Assembly: GCF_900107455.1 (NCBI RefSeq)
Contig: NZ_FNQB01000001.1
Location: 62,001-126,000, forward strand
Origin: Asanoa ishikariensis
GTDB taxonomy: Bacteria > Actinomycetota > Actinomycetes > Mycobacteriales > Micromonosporaceae
Reading direction: 5' to 3'
Length of the DNA stretch: 64,000 nucleotides
This document shows positions 9,631 to 18,037 of the stretch, in pieces; positions within the stretch are counted from its first letter, which is position 1, and every line of letters starts with the position of its first letter. The notes under the pieces were generated by a model. That model ran no database searches. It was not told the origin of the DNA and saw only the letters and a program-made list of their open reading frames with translations. The translations under genes were made by a program, and so were the position numbers.

Positions 9631-9715
9631 CCCAGACGAAGAAACAGCCGTGAATGGTTGCCGGTCGGGCCAAAGTCGTTCGACTCTCTTTCAGAGTCCG
9701 GCCTAAGCTGCGCGA

Positions 9716-11482
9716 ATGCTGCTCCGTATGGCCACGTTGTTCCTGCGCACGCTGCGCGAGGATCCGGCCGACGCCGAAGTCGCCAGCCACCGCCTGCTGC
9801 TGCGGGCCGGATACATCCGGCGGGCCGCGCCAGGCGGGTTCACGATGCTGCCGCTGGGCAAGCTGGTGCTCGACCGCGTCACCGAGGTGGTCCGGTCGGA
9901 GTTGGCCGAGGTCGGTGCGCAGGAGGTGCAGTTCCCGGCGCTGCTGCCGCGCGAGCCCTACGAGACAAGCGGACGCTGGGTCGAGTACGGCGACGGCATC
10001 TTCACCCTGGCCGATCGGCGGGGTGCCGAGTTCCTGCTGGCGCCCACCCACGAGGAGATGTTCGCGCTCCTGGTGCGCGACCTGTTCAGCTCCTACCGCG
10101 ACTATCCGGTGCTGCTCTACCAGGTGCAGACCAAGTTCCGTGACGAGGCGCGGCCCCGGGCCGGACTGCTGCGCGGCCGCGAGTTCCTGATGAAGGACGC
10201 CTACTCGTTCGATCTGGACGACGCCGGTCTCGCCGCCTCCTACGCAACCATGCGCGCGGCGTACCAGCGGATCTTCGACCGGCTCGGGATGAGCTACACG
10301 ATCGTCAAGGCGATGTCCGGGCTGATGGGCGGCTCGGCGTCCGAGGAGTTCCTGGCGACCGCGCCGGCCGGCGAGGACACCTACGTGGGCTGTGCCGCCT
10401 GCGCGTACGCCGCGAACACCGAGGCCGTGGTGACCCCTGCGGTGGAGGCCACCGACCCGGCCGCGCGGCCCGCGGCGACCACGCACGACACCCCGGAGAC
10501 GCCGACCATCGAGTCGCTGGTCGCCCTGGCCAACGCGCGTGGGCTCGGCGGCCGCACCGACTGGACCGCCGCCGACACCCTCAAGAACGTGGTCGTCACG
10601 GTGACTCCCCCCGGTGGGAAGGGTGCCCCGCTGGTGATCGGCGTGCCCGGCGACCGGGAGGTCGACCTCAAGCGCCTGGCCGCCGCCCTCGAGCCCGCCA
10701 CGGTCGCGATGTTCGACGACTGGGCCGCCCACCCCTTCCTGGTCCGGGGTTACATCGGCCCGCAGGTGCTCGCCGGGCTCGGCATCCGCTACCTCGTGGA
10801 TCCCCGGGTCGCCGTCGGCACCTCTTGGCTGACCGGCGCCAACGAGGCCGGCCGGCACGCGATCGACGTGACGCACGGGCGGGACTTCGTCGCCGACGGC
10901 ACGATCGAGGCGGCCGAGGTGCGCGCCGGCGACCCCTGCCCCGCCTGCGGCGAAGGCACCCTGACCATGCGCCGGGGCATCGAGATCGGCCACGTCTTCC
11001 AGCTCGGCCGCCGGTTCACCGACGCGTTCTCGGTCGACGCGCTGGGTGCCGACGGCAAGCCGGTCCGGCCGACGATGGGCTCGTACGGCATCGGCATCTC
11101 CCGGGCGGTCGCGGCGATCGCCGAGCAGCACCACGACGAGCGCGGCCTGGTCTGGCCGGCCGCGGTGGCGCCGGTCGACGTGCACGTGGTCGCCGCGGGC
11201 AAGGGCGACCAGATCGCCGGCGCGCTCGCGCTCGGCGAGCGGCTGCACAGGATGGGCCTGCGGGTCCTGGTCGACGACCGCGCCAACGTCTCGCCGGGGG
11301 TCAAGTTCACCGACGCCGAGCTCATCGGCGTCCCGGTGACGGTCGTGGTCGGCCGCCGATTCGCCGAGGGATACGTCGAGTTGCGCGACCGGGCGACCGG
11401 TGAGCGAACCGACCTCTCCGTCGAGGAGGTCGCTGACGCGATCGCGACTCGCACGGCGATTTCCGGCGTACCGTCGGCTTAG
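9716..11482 (+). CDS. proS: Prolyl-tRNA synthetase (bacterial type, with editing domain)
   Basis: 588 residues; an internal ATG at codon 5 is an equally possible start. It charges tRNA-Pro. Motif 1 lies in [15 protein letters not shown], motif 2 in [10 protein letters not shown] and [12 protein letters not shown] (residues 140-165), and motif 3 in GSYGIGISR near residue 458. Between motifs 2 and 3 (about 230-400) is the YbaK-like INS domain that hydrolyses mischarged Ala-tRNA-Pro, which defines the bacterial form. The C-terminal anticodon-binding domain follows ([13 protein letters not shown]). A free-standing YbaK-type gene lies only 2 kb downstream, so two related editing domains occur in this neighbourhood. 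Confidence 0.95.
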   Translation: MLLRMATLFLRTLREDPADAEVASHRLLLRAGYIRRAAPGGFTMLPLGKLVLDRVTEVVRSELAEVGAQEVQFPALLPREPYETSGRWVEYGDGIFTLADRRGAEFLLAPTHEEMFALLVRDLFSSYRDYPVLLYQVQTKFRDEARPRAGLLRGREFLMKDAYSFDLDDAGLAASYATMRAAYQRIFDRLGMSYTIVKAMSGLMGGSASEEFLATAPAGEDTYVGCAACAYAANTEAVVTPAVEATDPAARPAATTHDTPETPTIESLVALANARGLGGRTDWTAADTLKNVVVTVTPPGGKGAPLVIGVPGDREVDLKRLAAALEPATVAMFDDWAAHPFLVRGYIGPQVLAGLGIRYLVDPRVAVGTSWLTGANEAGRHAIDVTHGRDFVADGTIEAAEVRAGDPCPACGEGTLTMRRGIEIGHVFQLGRRFTDAFSVDALGADGKPVRPTMGSYGIGISRAVAAIAEQHHDERGLVWPAAVAPVDVHVVAAGKGDQIAGALALGERLHRMGLRVLVDDRANVSPGVKFTDAELIGVPVTVVVGRRFAEGYVELRDRATGERTDLSVEEVADAIATRTAISGVPSA

Positions 11483-11534
11483 CTGAGCGAAGGCTGGGAA
11501 GGTTCCGGCGGCACGACGGGGAGCGGGAGGGGCC

Positions 11535-11939
11535 GTGGCCACTGTGCGAGTTGCGGACGTCATGACCAAGCGGATCGTTTACCTGCCGGCGGAGACGCCG
11601 CTCGACGAGGCCGCCCGCGCGATGGCCGAAACCGACATCGGTGACGTGGTGGTGACCGACGGAGCCAACCTGGCGGGGATGGTCACCGACCGCGACATCG
11701 TCACCCGGTCCGTCGCGACCAACCGCAAGCCGTCGTCCGTGACGCTCGGCGAGGTGGCGGTCCGCGAGATCGTGATCATCGAGCAGTCGGCCACCCTCAA
11801 GGAGGCGGCCGAGCTCATGCGGCGGCGATCGGTCCGCCGGATCCTGGTGGCCGACACCGACCGCCAGCTCGTCGGCATCATCGCCATGGGTGACCTGGCC
11901 CTCATCCACGAGACGGCAACCACCGCTCAGCGCAACTAA
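11535..11939 (+). CDS. Two-CBS-domain protein
   Basis: 134 residues from a GTG preceded by GGGAGGGG. The protein is a CBS pair: residues 7-60 (VADVMTKRIVYLPAETPLDE, DRDIVTR) and 73-125 (REIVIIEQSATLKEAAELM, RRILVAD). CBS pairs bind adenosyl nucleotides and act as energy or redox sensors; in actinomycetes such small proteins are often stress- or dormancy-induced. No other domain is fused. It is followed after 10 bp by sufE on the same strand. Confidence 0.9.
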   Translation: MATVRVADVMTKRIVYLPAETPLDEAARAMAETDIGDVVVTDGANLAGMVTDRDIVTRSVATNRKPSSVTLGEVAVREIVIIEQSATLKEAAELMRRRSVRRILVADTDRQLVGIIAMGDLALIHETATTAQRN

Positions 11940-11949
11940 CGTAGGGGTC

Positions 11950-12369
11950 ATGCCGCCGAAATTGGCCGAGATCGTCGACGAGTTCCGTTCCGCACCGCGC
12001 GACGTGGTGCTGGAGATGCTGCTCGAGTACTCGGACGCCGTGCCGGCGTTGCCGCCCGAGATGGTGGGCCACGCCGGCATGGAACCCGTACCCGAGTGCC
12101 AGACGCCGTTCTTCCTCAAGGCCGTGGTGGCCGCGGACAAGACCGTGACGACCTGGTTCGACTGCCCGCCGGAGGCGCCGACGACGCGCGCCTTCGCCGG
12201 CATCCTGGCCGAGGGGCTCTCGGGCGCCAGCGCCGACGAGGTGCTCTCCGTGCCCGACGACCTCTACCAGCAGATGGGCCTGGCCCAGGCGATCAGCCCG
12301 CTGCGGGTACGCGGCGGCGGCGCGATTCTGGCGCGGCTCAAGCGGCAGGTGCGGGAACAGATCGCCTGA
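11950..12369 (+). CDS. SufE-family sulfur-acceptor protein
   Basis: 139 residues from an ATG ten bases after the CBS gene. SufE proteins accept persulfide sulfur from a cysteine desulfurase through a conserved Cys, here in VPECQTPFFLKA (Cys near residue 54), and pass it to Fe-S cluster assembly. The fold region PPKLAEIVDEF to RGGGAILARLKRQV covers the whole protein. No suf operon is adjacent. In several actinomycetes sufE sits beside a rhodanese gene; here the nearest rhodanese is 6 kb away on the other strand. Confidence 0.85.
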   Translation: MPPKLAEIVDEFRSAPRDVVLEMLLEYSDAVPALPPEMVGHAGMEPVPECQTPFFLKAVVAADKTVTTWFDCPPEAPTTRAFAGILAEGLSGASADEVLSVPDDLYQQMGLAQAISPLRVRGGGAILARLKRQVREQIA

Positions 12370-12388
12370 GTCGCGGGTTGGGGCTGGC

Positions 12389-13027
12389 GTGGAGATCGAA
12401 ATCTACGCCGATGTCGTGTGCCCCTGGTGCTACATCGGCAAGCGGCGGCTGGAAAAGGCGCTCGACTCGTACCCCGGTGACGTGACCATCCGATACCGGC
12501 CGTTCCAGCTCGACCCGTCCCCCGTGCCGCACCCGGTGCCGACCATCGAGGCGCTCGCGCACAAGTTCGGTGGCCCCGAGCGAGCCCGCCAGATCACCGA
12601 GCACACCGCGCAGACCGCGGCCCGGGATGGTCTGGACATCGACTTCGCCCGGTCGCTGGCGGCCAACACGTTCGACGCGCACCGCGTGGTTCAGCTCGCC
12701 GACCAGGTCGGCAAGTCGGGCGAGATGGTCGAGGCCCTCTACGAGGCGCACTTCGTCGACGGGGTGGACGTCGGCTCGCACAAGGAGCTCGCCCGCCTGG
12801 CCGGCACGATCGGCCTGGACGAGGCGGAGGCAGCGGAATACCTGCAGTCGGGCGGAGGCGCCGAGGAGGTACGCGCCGCGCTGGCCGAGGCCCGCGAGCT
12901 CGGCATCACCGCGGTGCCGATGTTCATCTTCGCCGGCAAGTACGGCGTGAGCGGCGCGCAGGAGGTGGCCACCCTGCTCGAGGTGCTGGCCGAGGTCGAG
13001 AAGCGCGAGGCGGCCGCGACTAGTTGA
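12389..13027 (+). CDS. DsbA-family oxidoreductase (FrnE-like)
   Basis: 212 residues from a GTG start. A thioredoxin-fold redox motif CPWC lies at residues 11-14 (YADVVCPWCYIGKRRLE), with the cis-Pro in AVPMFIF near residue 175 and a helical insertion between. This pattern is typical of cytoplasmic FrnE-like DsbA proteins with roles in thiol oxidation or oxidative stress. No signal peptide. It lies 19 bp after sufE and may be cotranscribed. A perfect palindrome follows its stop codon. Confidence 0.88.
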   Translation: MEIEIYADVVCPWCYIGKRRLEKALDSYPGDVTIRYRPFQLDPSPVPHPVPTIEALAHKFGGPERARQITEHTAQTAARDGLDIDFARSLAANTFDAHRVVQLADQVGKSGEMVEALYEAHFVDGVDVGSHKELARLAGTIGLDEAEAAEYLQSGGGAEEVRAALAEARELGITAVPMFIFAGKYGVSGAQEVATLLEVLAEVEKREAAATS

Positions 13028-13033
13028 TCTTCA

Positions 13034-13049
13034 TGTTCCACGTGGAACA
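13034..13049. promoter_or_regulatory. parS-like perfect palindrome
   Basis: TGTTCCACGTGGAACA, palindromic over 18 bp when one base on each side is included. It differs from the parS consensus TGTTTCACGTGAAACA by one symmetric substitution per half-site. It lies between two convergent genes. It could be a weak ParB site about 31 kb from the main parS cluster, or another dyad. Confidence 0.4.
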
Positions 13050-13056
13050 TGAGTGA

Positions 13057-13599
13057 TCAGCGCGCCAGATCCTCGACCACCTGCGCGTTGGGCAGCAACG
13101 CGAGTGCGGCACCCGGCAGCTCGATCTTGCTGTGCCGCACGCCCGACCCAATGATCACCCGCGTCGTGCCGGCGACGCGGGCGTCGACCAGGATCGGCCA
13201 GTCGGCCGGCAACCCGATCGGCGTGATGCCCCCGTACTCCATCCCGGTCAGCGTCACGGCCTCGTCCATCGGCGCGAAGCTGGCCTTGCGGGCGTCGAGC
13301 AGCTTCCGCACGATGCCGTTGACATCGGCGCGCGTGGTGGCGAGCACCAGACACGCGGCGTAGCGGACCTCGCCACCGCGCTTGCCGGCCACGATCACGC
13401 AGTTGGCCGAGACGTCCAGCCCGACCTCGTACGCCTCGCAGAACGCCGCGGTGTCCGCGAGGTCGGCATCGATCGGCGCGACCAGGATGTCCTCGACCGG
13501 CACGGCCGCGTCACCAGGCCACCGCTCGAGAGCCTCGACTACCGGCTTGGCCAACAGGTCGGTCCGGCCGAGCGCCGGCTCAGTCTTGAGCGTTCCCAT
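13057..13599 (-). CDS. YbaK/EbsC-type aminoacyl-tRNA deacylase
   Basis: 180 residues from the ATG at 13599; a GTG one codon earlier is also possible. The protein is a single YbaK/INS domain. It has the conserved KRGGEVRYAACLV segment, which holds the tRNA-editing Lys region, and the GGITPIGLP loop. Members hydrolyse mischarged aminoacyl-tRNAs in trans; the exact tRNA cannot be read from the sequence. It is convergent with the DsbA-like gene and near proS, whose product contains a related domain. Confidence 0.85.
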   Translation of the reverse strand: MGTLKTEPALGRTDLLAKPVVEALERWPGDAAVPVEDILVAPIDADLADTAAFCEAYEVGLDVSANCVIVAGKRGGEVRYAACLVLATTRADVNGIVRKLLDARKASFAPMDEAVTLTGMEYGGITPIGLPADWPILVDARVAGTTRVIIGSGVRHSKIELPGAALALLPNAQVVEDLAR

Positions 13600-13791
13600 C
13601 ACAGCGCCGATCCTCGCACGCGGCCATCCAGAGTCGGACCTTCCGCGCCACCTGTCTCACCCACCGGCCCTCACCAAGCCAAGCTCCAGCCGGCGTAGTG
13701 GCCACGAGCGCACACAGGGCGACGCCATCGATCGGGCTCGCGAAATCGTCGGGAACTCCGGCGGAAGCGTTGATCTAGGCGCGCGGTAGCT

Positions 13792-13826
13792 GACCGAGTC
13801 GACGTGCCTGCACCGTCGACTCGGTC
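13792..13826 (-). terminator. Hairpin downstream of the SDR gene
   Basis: A perfect 13-bp inverted repeat (GACCGAGTCGACG and its complement) with a 9-base loop, starting 12 bp after the stop of the leftward SDR gene. There is no strong T-run, as is common for actinobacterial terminators. Confidence 0.6.
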
Positions 13827-13837
13827 ATCGTTGGACC

Positions 13838-14695
13838 TCACGTCCTGCCAGGCAGCGGGTCAAAGTCCGCACCGCGCGAGAGAGGTTCGGAGGCGCGGAC
13901 GTCGGCCAGGGCGTCCTCGAAGGTGGCGGTCACGGCGTCGAAGGCGGCGCTGCCGAGGACCAGGCGGTGCGGCGGCGCCTCTTGGGCCATGGCCGCCAGC
14001 ACAGCTTGTACGCCGCGCCGGGGGTCGCCGGGCTGGTTGCCGTCCTGGTCGACCATCGTCGCGCGTACGCCGTCCAGCATCGGCCGGTAGTCGGCGATCT
14101 CCTCCTCGACCGGCTCGTCGGCGAACCCGGCGTAGGCCCTGGTGCGGAACGCTCCCGGCTCGACCGCCAGCACCTTGATGCCCAGCGGAGCCACCTCGGC
14201 GCGGAGCACCTCGGTGATCGCCTCCACCGCGTGCTTGGCCGCGCTGTAGTAGCCGAACCCCGTCACCCCGCGCACCCCGGCCACGGACGACATGTTGACG
14301 ACCCAGCCGCTGCGCCGCGCCCGCATCCCGGGCAGGACGGCGCGCAGCACGGTGAGCACGGCGAAGAAGTTGAGTTCGAGCTGCTGCCGGACGGCCGCGT
14401 CGGAGGAGCCCTCGACCGACCCGTACCAGCCTCGCCCGGCGTTGTTGACCAGCACGTCGATGCCGCCGAAGCGCTCCTCGGCCGCCTTCACGGCCGCCTC
14501 GACCGCGGCCGGGTCGGTGACGTCCAGCGGCAGGACCAAGGCGCGGCCGGAGTTCGCCCGTTCCCAGTCCCGCAGCGCATCGGTGCGCCGGGCGGTCAGC
14601 ACCACCTGATCGCCGAGCTCGAGCGCCGCCTCCGCGTACGCCATGCCGAACCCGCCCGGTGTGCCTCCGGTGATGAACCAGGTTTTGGGCGTCAC
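13838..14695 (-). CDS. Short-chain dehydrogenase/reductase
   Basis: 285 residues from a GTG that overlaps the upstream gene by 4 bp. The classical SDR layout is present: the nucleotide-binding turn WFITGGTPGGFG, NNAGRGW near residue 86, Ser in NMSSVAG near 134, and the catalytic YYSAAKHA near 150. The glycine motif contains an extra Pro/Gly relative to the usual TGxxxGxG. It probably uses NADP(H), given the ARRTD segment after beta-2; the substrate is not predictable. It is coupled to a SnoaL-like protein and divergent from a MerR regulator that likely controls both. Confidence 0.88.
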   Translation of the reverse strand: MTPKTWFITGGTPGGFGMAYAEAALELGDQVVLTARRTDALRDWERANSGRALVLPLDVTDPAAVEAAVKAAEERFGGIDVLVNNAGRGWYGSVEGSSDAAVRQQLELNFFAVLTVLRAVLPGMRARRSGWVVNMSSVAGVRGVTGFGYYSAAKHAVEAITEVLRAEVAPLGIKVLAVEPGAFRTRAYAGFADEPVEEEIADYRPMLDGVRATMVDQDGNQPGDPRRGVQAVLAAMAQEAPPHRLVLGSAAFDAVTATFEDALADVRASEPLSRGADFDPLPGRT

Positions 14696-15018
14696 GGCTC
14701 GATCACCAACTCGGACACGGCCGGGCCGCGCAGCGTGAAGCGGTAGTGCAGGTCGACCACCCCGCCTGGGAAGTCCCCCGCGAGCCGCTGGCGCACGTCG
14801 AAATGCTCGGCATCGACCTCACTGGCCCCGGTCAGCTCAGTGGTGAACGTGTACTCGGCGCCCGCGCCGCCCAGCCAGTCCCGGATCTCGGCCGTACCCG
14901 TGTAGGTATGGCCGTCGTCACGCACCAGCGCGTCGACGGTGAAGACCGAGAGCGCGGTCTCGACATCGCGGGCCTGGTGCGCCTTCAGATAAGTGGTGAT
15001 CGTGGCAGGAAGATTCAT
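14692..15018 (-). CDS. SnoaL/NTF2-like small protein
   Basis: 108 residues, ATG start. The cone-shaped NTF2-like fold is suggested by the N-terminal helix (ATITTYLKAHQARDVETALS), FTVDALVRDDGHTYTGTAEI, and the final strands HYRFTLRGPAVSELVIE. Members are ketosteroid-isomerase-like enzymes or ligand-binding proteins. It is the first gene of a two-gene unit with the SDR, joined by a GTGA overlap, and shares the operator region with the divergent MerR gene. Confidence 0.8.
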   Translation of the reverse strand: MNLPATITTYLKAHQARDVETALSVFTVDALVRDDGHTYTGTAEIRDWLGGAGAEYTFTTELTGASEVDAEHFDVRQRLAGDFPGGVVDLHYRFTLRGPAVSELVIEP

Positions 15019-15032
15019 GGACCCACCGTGAC

Positions 15033-15082
15033 CCCTCCCGCCGAGAGAGGGTCAAGTCGTGGACCCTCCCCCAGGGAGAGGG
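15033..15082. promoter_or_regulatory. Two tandem MerR-type operator dyads
   Basis: Two 19-bp elements of the form CCCTC-N9-GAGGG lie at 15033-15051 and 15064-15082, 31 bp apart start to start (three helical turns). They lie in the 78-bp gap between the SnoaL-like gene and the divergent MerR gene. A dyad inside a long promoter spacer is the standard MerR arrangement; two copies could serve the two divergent promoters. Confidence 0.6.
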
Positions 15083-15096
15083 AGCAAACTGGTCCA

Positions 15097-15909
15097 ATGC
15101 GCCCAGGATTGACGATCGGCGAGTTCGCCGCGCTCACCCACCTGAGCGTGCGCACACTGCGTCGCTATCACGAGGCCGGCCTGCTGGAGCCCGCCGCGGT
15201 CGACCGGTTCACGGGCTACCGCTACTACTCGGCCGACCAGATCCCGCCCGCGCAGGTCATCCACCGCCTCCGGGAGCTGGACGTGCCGCTGGCCGAGGTC
15301 AAGTCGATCTTGGCGACCGACGACCCCAAGCGGCGCACCGAGCTGATCGCCGGCCACCTCCAGCGCCTGGAGGAGCAGTTGGACCGCACCCGGTCCGCGG
15401 TCGTGTCGCTGCGCCAACTGCTGCGCCCCGACCCGGCGGACCTGAAGGTCGAGCTCCGCTCGGTGCCGGCCCGGACGGTCGCCGCCGTCTCCGACGGGGT
15501 CACCCTCCCGGACGTGCTTCCCTGGTACGCGGCCGCGATGGCCGAACTGGACGCGGTCTTCCCGCCGGCCGAGCACACCGGACCACCTGGCGGCCGCTAC
15601 GCCAACGAGCTGTTCACCGAGGGCGCCGGTGCGGTGACGGTCTTCCGGCCGGTCCGCTCGCCACACCGTGCGGGCCGGATCGAGGTCCTCGAACTGCCGG
15701 CGATCGACCTCGCCGTGGCCGTGCACCACGGCCCGCACGACGACATCGACGTCACGTACGGCCGGCTCGGCGCCTGGGTGGTCGAGCACGCGCTGGCCGT
15801 CGACGGCCCGATCTACGAGACCTACCTGGTCGGCCCCCGCGACACCGACGTGCCCGACGCCTGGCGCACCGAGATCGGTTGGCCGGTCTTCCGCGTCACC
15901 CCGGACTGA
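15097..15909 (+). CDS. MerR-family regulator with GyrI-like effector domain
   Basis: 270 residues from the ATG at 15097; the frame runs upstream but the HTH begins here. Residues 4-70 form the winged helix (LTIGEFAALTHLSVRTLRRY, YYSADQIPPAQVI). Residues 75-110 form the dimerisation coil (LIAGHLQRLEEQLDRTRSAV), and 120-268 a GyrI-like small-molecule-binding domain (SVPARTVAAVSDG, HHGPHDDI). This matches BltR/TipA-like drug-responsive activators. It is divergent from the SnoaL-SDR pair and probably activates it and itself through the dyads at 15033-15082. Confidence 0.9.
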   Translation: MRPGLTIGEFAALTHLSVRTLRRYHEAGLLEPAAVDRFTGYRYYSADQIPPAQVIHRLRELDVPLAEVKSILATDDPKRRTELIAGHLQRLEEQLDRTRSAVVSLRQLLRPDPADLKVELRSVPARTVAAVSDGVTLPDVLPWYAAAMAELDAVFPPAEHTGPPGGRYANELFTEGAGAVTVFRPVRSPHRAGRIEVLELPAIDLAVAVHHGPHDDIDVTYGRLGAWVVEHALAVDGPIYETYLVGPRDTDVPDAWRTEIGWPVFRVTPD

Positions 15910-15918
15910 GCGACCGGG

Positions 15919-16104
15919 TCAGTCTCCGACGAACCACAGATACAGATGCGGGCCTGCCACCGTGACCGCAGCGGGTCTGCGAATCTCGGCGACCGCCGGT
16001 TCGGGGATCACTCCGGGCGGGAGCCGATCGAGGTCGGCCAACAGCAGCGGAAGCTGGCGCCGGTTGAAGCTGGTGTCGTAGTAGGCGCAGAGACCGAAGA
16101 GCAT
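15919..16104 (-). CDS. Small hypothetical protein, possibly a gene fragment
   Basis: A 61-codon frame (MLFGLCAYYDTSFNRRQLPL) that begins opposite the PadR promoter and ends just after the MerR gene. Amino-acid content looks protein-like (LLLADLDRLPPG), but no family is recognised and no clear ribosome-binding site is seen. It may be a true small protein, the remnant of a longer gene, or a chance frame. Confidence 0.3.
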   Translation of the reverse strand: MLFGLCAYYDTSFNRRQLPLLLADLDRLPPGVIPEPAVAEIRRPAAVTVAGPHLYLWFVGD

Positions 16105-16142
16105 CGGATAGGCCGACGGCGGCGCGGTAACTAGGTTGTTTC

Positions 16143-16156
16143 GCTATCTAGATAGC
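16143..16156. promoter_or_regulatory. Candidate PadR operator
   Basis: GCTATCTAGATAGC is a perfect 14-bp palindrome ending one base before the first possible start of the PadR gene. Position and AT-rich centre fit an autorepressor site, since PadR proteins bind palindromes over their own promoters. The transcript may be nearly leaderless. Confidence 0.55.
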
Positions 16157-16157
16157 C

Positions 16158-16514
16158 GTGCTAGCGTCCCCGACTGTGGATCAGGATCGCCGGGCGCAGT
16201 GGTTGCGAGGTGTGCTCGACTTGTGCGTGCTCGGGCTGCTCGCGCGCGGCGACTCCTACGGCTACGAGCTGGCCCAGTCGCTGGAGGCCGCGGGCCTCGG
16301 CACGATCCAGGGCGGCACGCTCTACCCCGTGCTGTTGCGGTTGCAGCGCTCCGGCCTGGTGACCGTCTACTGGCGTGAGGGTGGCAGCGGTCCGGCCCGC
16401 AAGTACTACACGATCAGCGCTGCGGGCCTCGCGGTCGTGGGCGACGCCGCCGGCCAATGGGCGGCGTTCGCCGGCGGGGTCGGCGCGATACTCCAGGAAA
16501 GGACGGCCCGGTGA
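16158..16514 (+). CDS. PadR-family transcriptional regulator
   Basis: 118 residues from the GTG at 16158; a GTG at 16176 is an alternative. The winged helix is typical of PadR: LDLCVLGLLARGDSYGYELA, TIQGGTLYPVLLRLQRSGLV and the wing RKYYTISAAG. It heads a three-gene unit with an ABC ATPase and permease joined by 4-bp overlaps, and so probably represses that transporter until a ligand binds. The palindrome at 16143-16156 is its likely site. Confidence 0.9.
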   Translation: MLASPTVDQDRRAQWLRGVLDLCVLGLLARGDSYGYELAQSLEAAGLGTIQGGTLYPVLLRLQRSGLVTVYWREGGSGPARKYYTISAAGLAVVGDAAGQWAAFAGGVGAILQERTAR

Positions 16515-17335
16515 GACACGAGATCTGGCTGGCCGCACTCACCGACGAGCTCCGGCGGCACGGCGTCGGACCCGACCTGGCCGCGCACGTGGTGGCCGAG
16601 GCGGCCGGGCATCTGCGCGACAGCGGTGAGCCGCCGCTGCGGGCCTTCGGTCCACCGTCCGCCTATGCCGCGGCCGTCGCGGACAGCGTCGGTGGTCCTG
16701 TCACTGTCGCCGGCTCCGCGCCCGGCCCGGTGCGGTTGCGAGCCGTTGACATTTTCAAGCGTTATGGCCGGCGCACGGTGCTCTCCGGCGTCTCGCTGAC
16801 CGTGCACGCGGGCCAGGTCGCCGCCGTGGTCGGCGCCAACGGCTCCGGCAAGTCGACGTTCCTGGGGATCTGCGCGGGGCTGGTCGGTGCCGACGGTGGC
16901 CACGTCGAGCTGCACGGCACGGTCGGCTACTGCCCCCAGGCCGGCGGCACGGCCGACTTCCTCCTCGCCGACGAGCACTTCGCGCTGATCGGCGCCGGTC
17001 GCGGGGTGCCCCGGGCCGCCGCCGTGCGGGAGGGTGCCCGGCGGGCGGCCGCGCTCGACTGGGTGCCCGGCAACGCGCAGGCCCGGCACCTGTCCGGCGG
17101 CACCCGGCAGAAGCTCAACCTGGTGCTCGCCGGGCTCGGCGACCCCGACGTGCTGCTGCTCGACGAGCCCTACCAGGGCTTCGACCGGGGCACGTACCTG
17201 GACTTCTGGCACGAGGTGTGGCGCTGGCGCGACGCGGGACGGGCCGTCGTGGTGGTCACCCACCTGCTCAACCAGCTCGACCGGGTCGACATCGTGCTCG
17301 ACCTGTCGGCCGGCTCCACAGGGGTGGCGGCATGA
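16511..17335 (+). CDS. ABC transporter ATPase with N-terminal HAAS-like domain
   Basis: 274 residues from a GTG overlapping the padR stop by 4 bp. Residues 1-60 (EIWLAALTDELRRHGVGPD to PPLRAFGPPSAYAAAVAD) resemble the short helical HAAS/DUF1700-like domain that is usually a separate gene next to PadR. From about residue 75 it is an ABC ATPase: Walker A GANGSGKST near 115, Q-loop CPQAGG, signature LSGGTRQKL (T in place of Q), Walker B VLLLDEP, and switch His in VVVTHLL. It drives the permease encoded next, probably an exporter. The fused domain could couple regulation to the pump, but this is inference. Confidence 0.85.
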   Translation: MRHEIWLAALTDELRRHGVGPDLAAHVVAEAAGHLRDSGEPPLRAFGPPSAYAAAVADSVGGPVTVAGSAPGPVRLRAVDIFKRYGRRTVLSGVSLTVHAGQVAAVVGANGSGKSTFLGICAGLVGADGGHVELHGTVGYCPQAGGTADFLLADEHFALIGAGRGVPRAAAVREGARRAAALDWVPGNAQARHLSGGTRQKLNLVLAGLGDPDVLLLDEPYQGFDRGTYLDFWHEVWRWRDAGRAVVVVTHLLNQLDRVDIVLDLSAGSTGVAA

Positions 17336-18027
17336 ACCGGACCATGACGATCGCCGAGATGACGCTGCGCGAGACGGTACGGCGACGCGGCGTACTCGTG
17401 CTGCTGCTGGTCCTGCCGTTGGCCTTCTATCTGGGTCGGCGCGGCGACCACCTGGGCCAGTCGATCCGGTTCGTGTGTCTGGGTCTGGCCTGGGTGCTCA
17501 GCGCGGCGGCGCTGTTCGTGGGCTCGGCCGCGCGGTCGCTCGAACCCCGGCTGCGGCTGTCGGGCTATCTCACGCACCAACTCTTCCTCGGGCGGCTGCT
17601 GGCCCTCTGGACGCTCGGCCTCGCCCTGTCGGCGCCGTACTTCCTGCTGATCCGCTTCGACCAGCACCACGTCCGGTACGGCGCGATCGCGGTCATCATG
17701 CTGCTCGGCGTGCTGGTGGCGCCGCTGCTCGGGCTCGCGCTCAGCGCGCTGCTCCCCCGCGACCTCGAGGGGATGCTGGTGCTGATGACCGTGGTCGGTC
17801 TGCAGATGATCCTCGACCCGGCGGGCAACGCGGCCCGGCTGCTGCCCTTCTGGTTCAGCCGGGAGATCGGCACCTACGCCATCGACCACACGTCGGTGGG
17901 GTATCTCGACCGGGGACTCCTCCACGGAGCGGTGACCGCTCTACTGCTGCTCGTGCTGGTCGCGGTCGGCTTCGGGGTCCGGCTGCGCCGGCGGTCGCAC
18001 GTCAGAATTGTCGGAGGCCTGTCCTAA
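17332..18027 (+). CDS. ABC-2-type transporter permease
   Basis: 231 residues, ATG overlapping the ATPase stop. Six hydrophobic segments can be seen: about 22-38, 46-64, 86-106, 118-138, 142-160 and 198-218. The layout is that of an ABC-2 permease subunit. There is no recognisable substrate signature. It completes the PadR-controlled transporter unit; such units often export drugs, lipids or peptides. Confidence 0.8.
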   Translation: MNRTMTIAEMTLRETVRRRGVLVLLLVLPLAFYLGRRGDHLGQSIRFVCLGLAWVLSAAALFVGSAARSLEPRLRLSGYLTHQLFLGRLLALWTLGLALSAPYFLLIRFDQHHVRYGAIAVIMLLGVLVAPLLGLALSALLPRDLEGMLVLMTVVGLQMILDPAGNAARLLPFWFSREIGTYAIDHTSVGYLDRGLLHGAVTALLLLVLVAVGFGVRLRRRSHVRIVGGLS

Positions 18028-18037
18028 CCTCCCCGCC

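Noticed and set aside
9533..11569. A 678-codon frame on the - strand opposite proS
   Set aside because: Antisense shadow of proS without protein-like composition.
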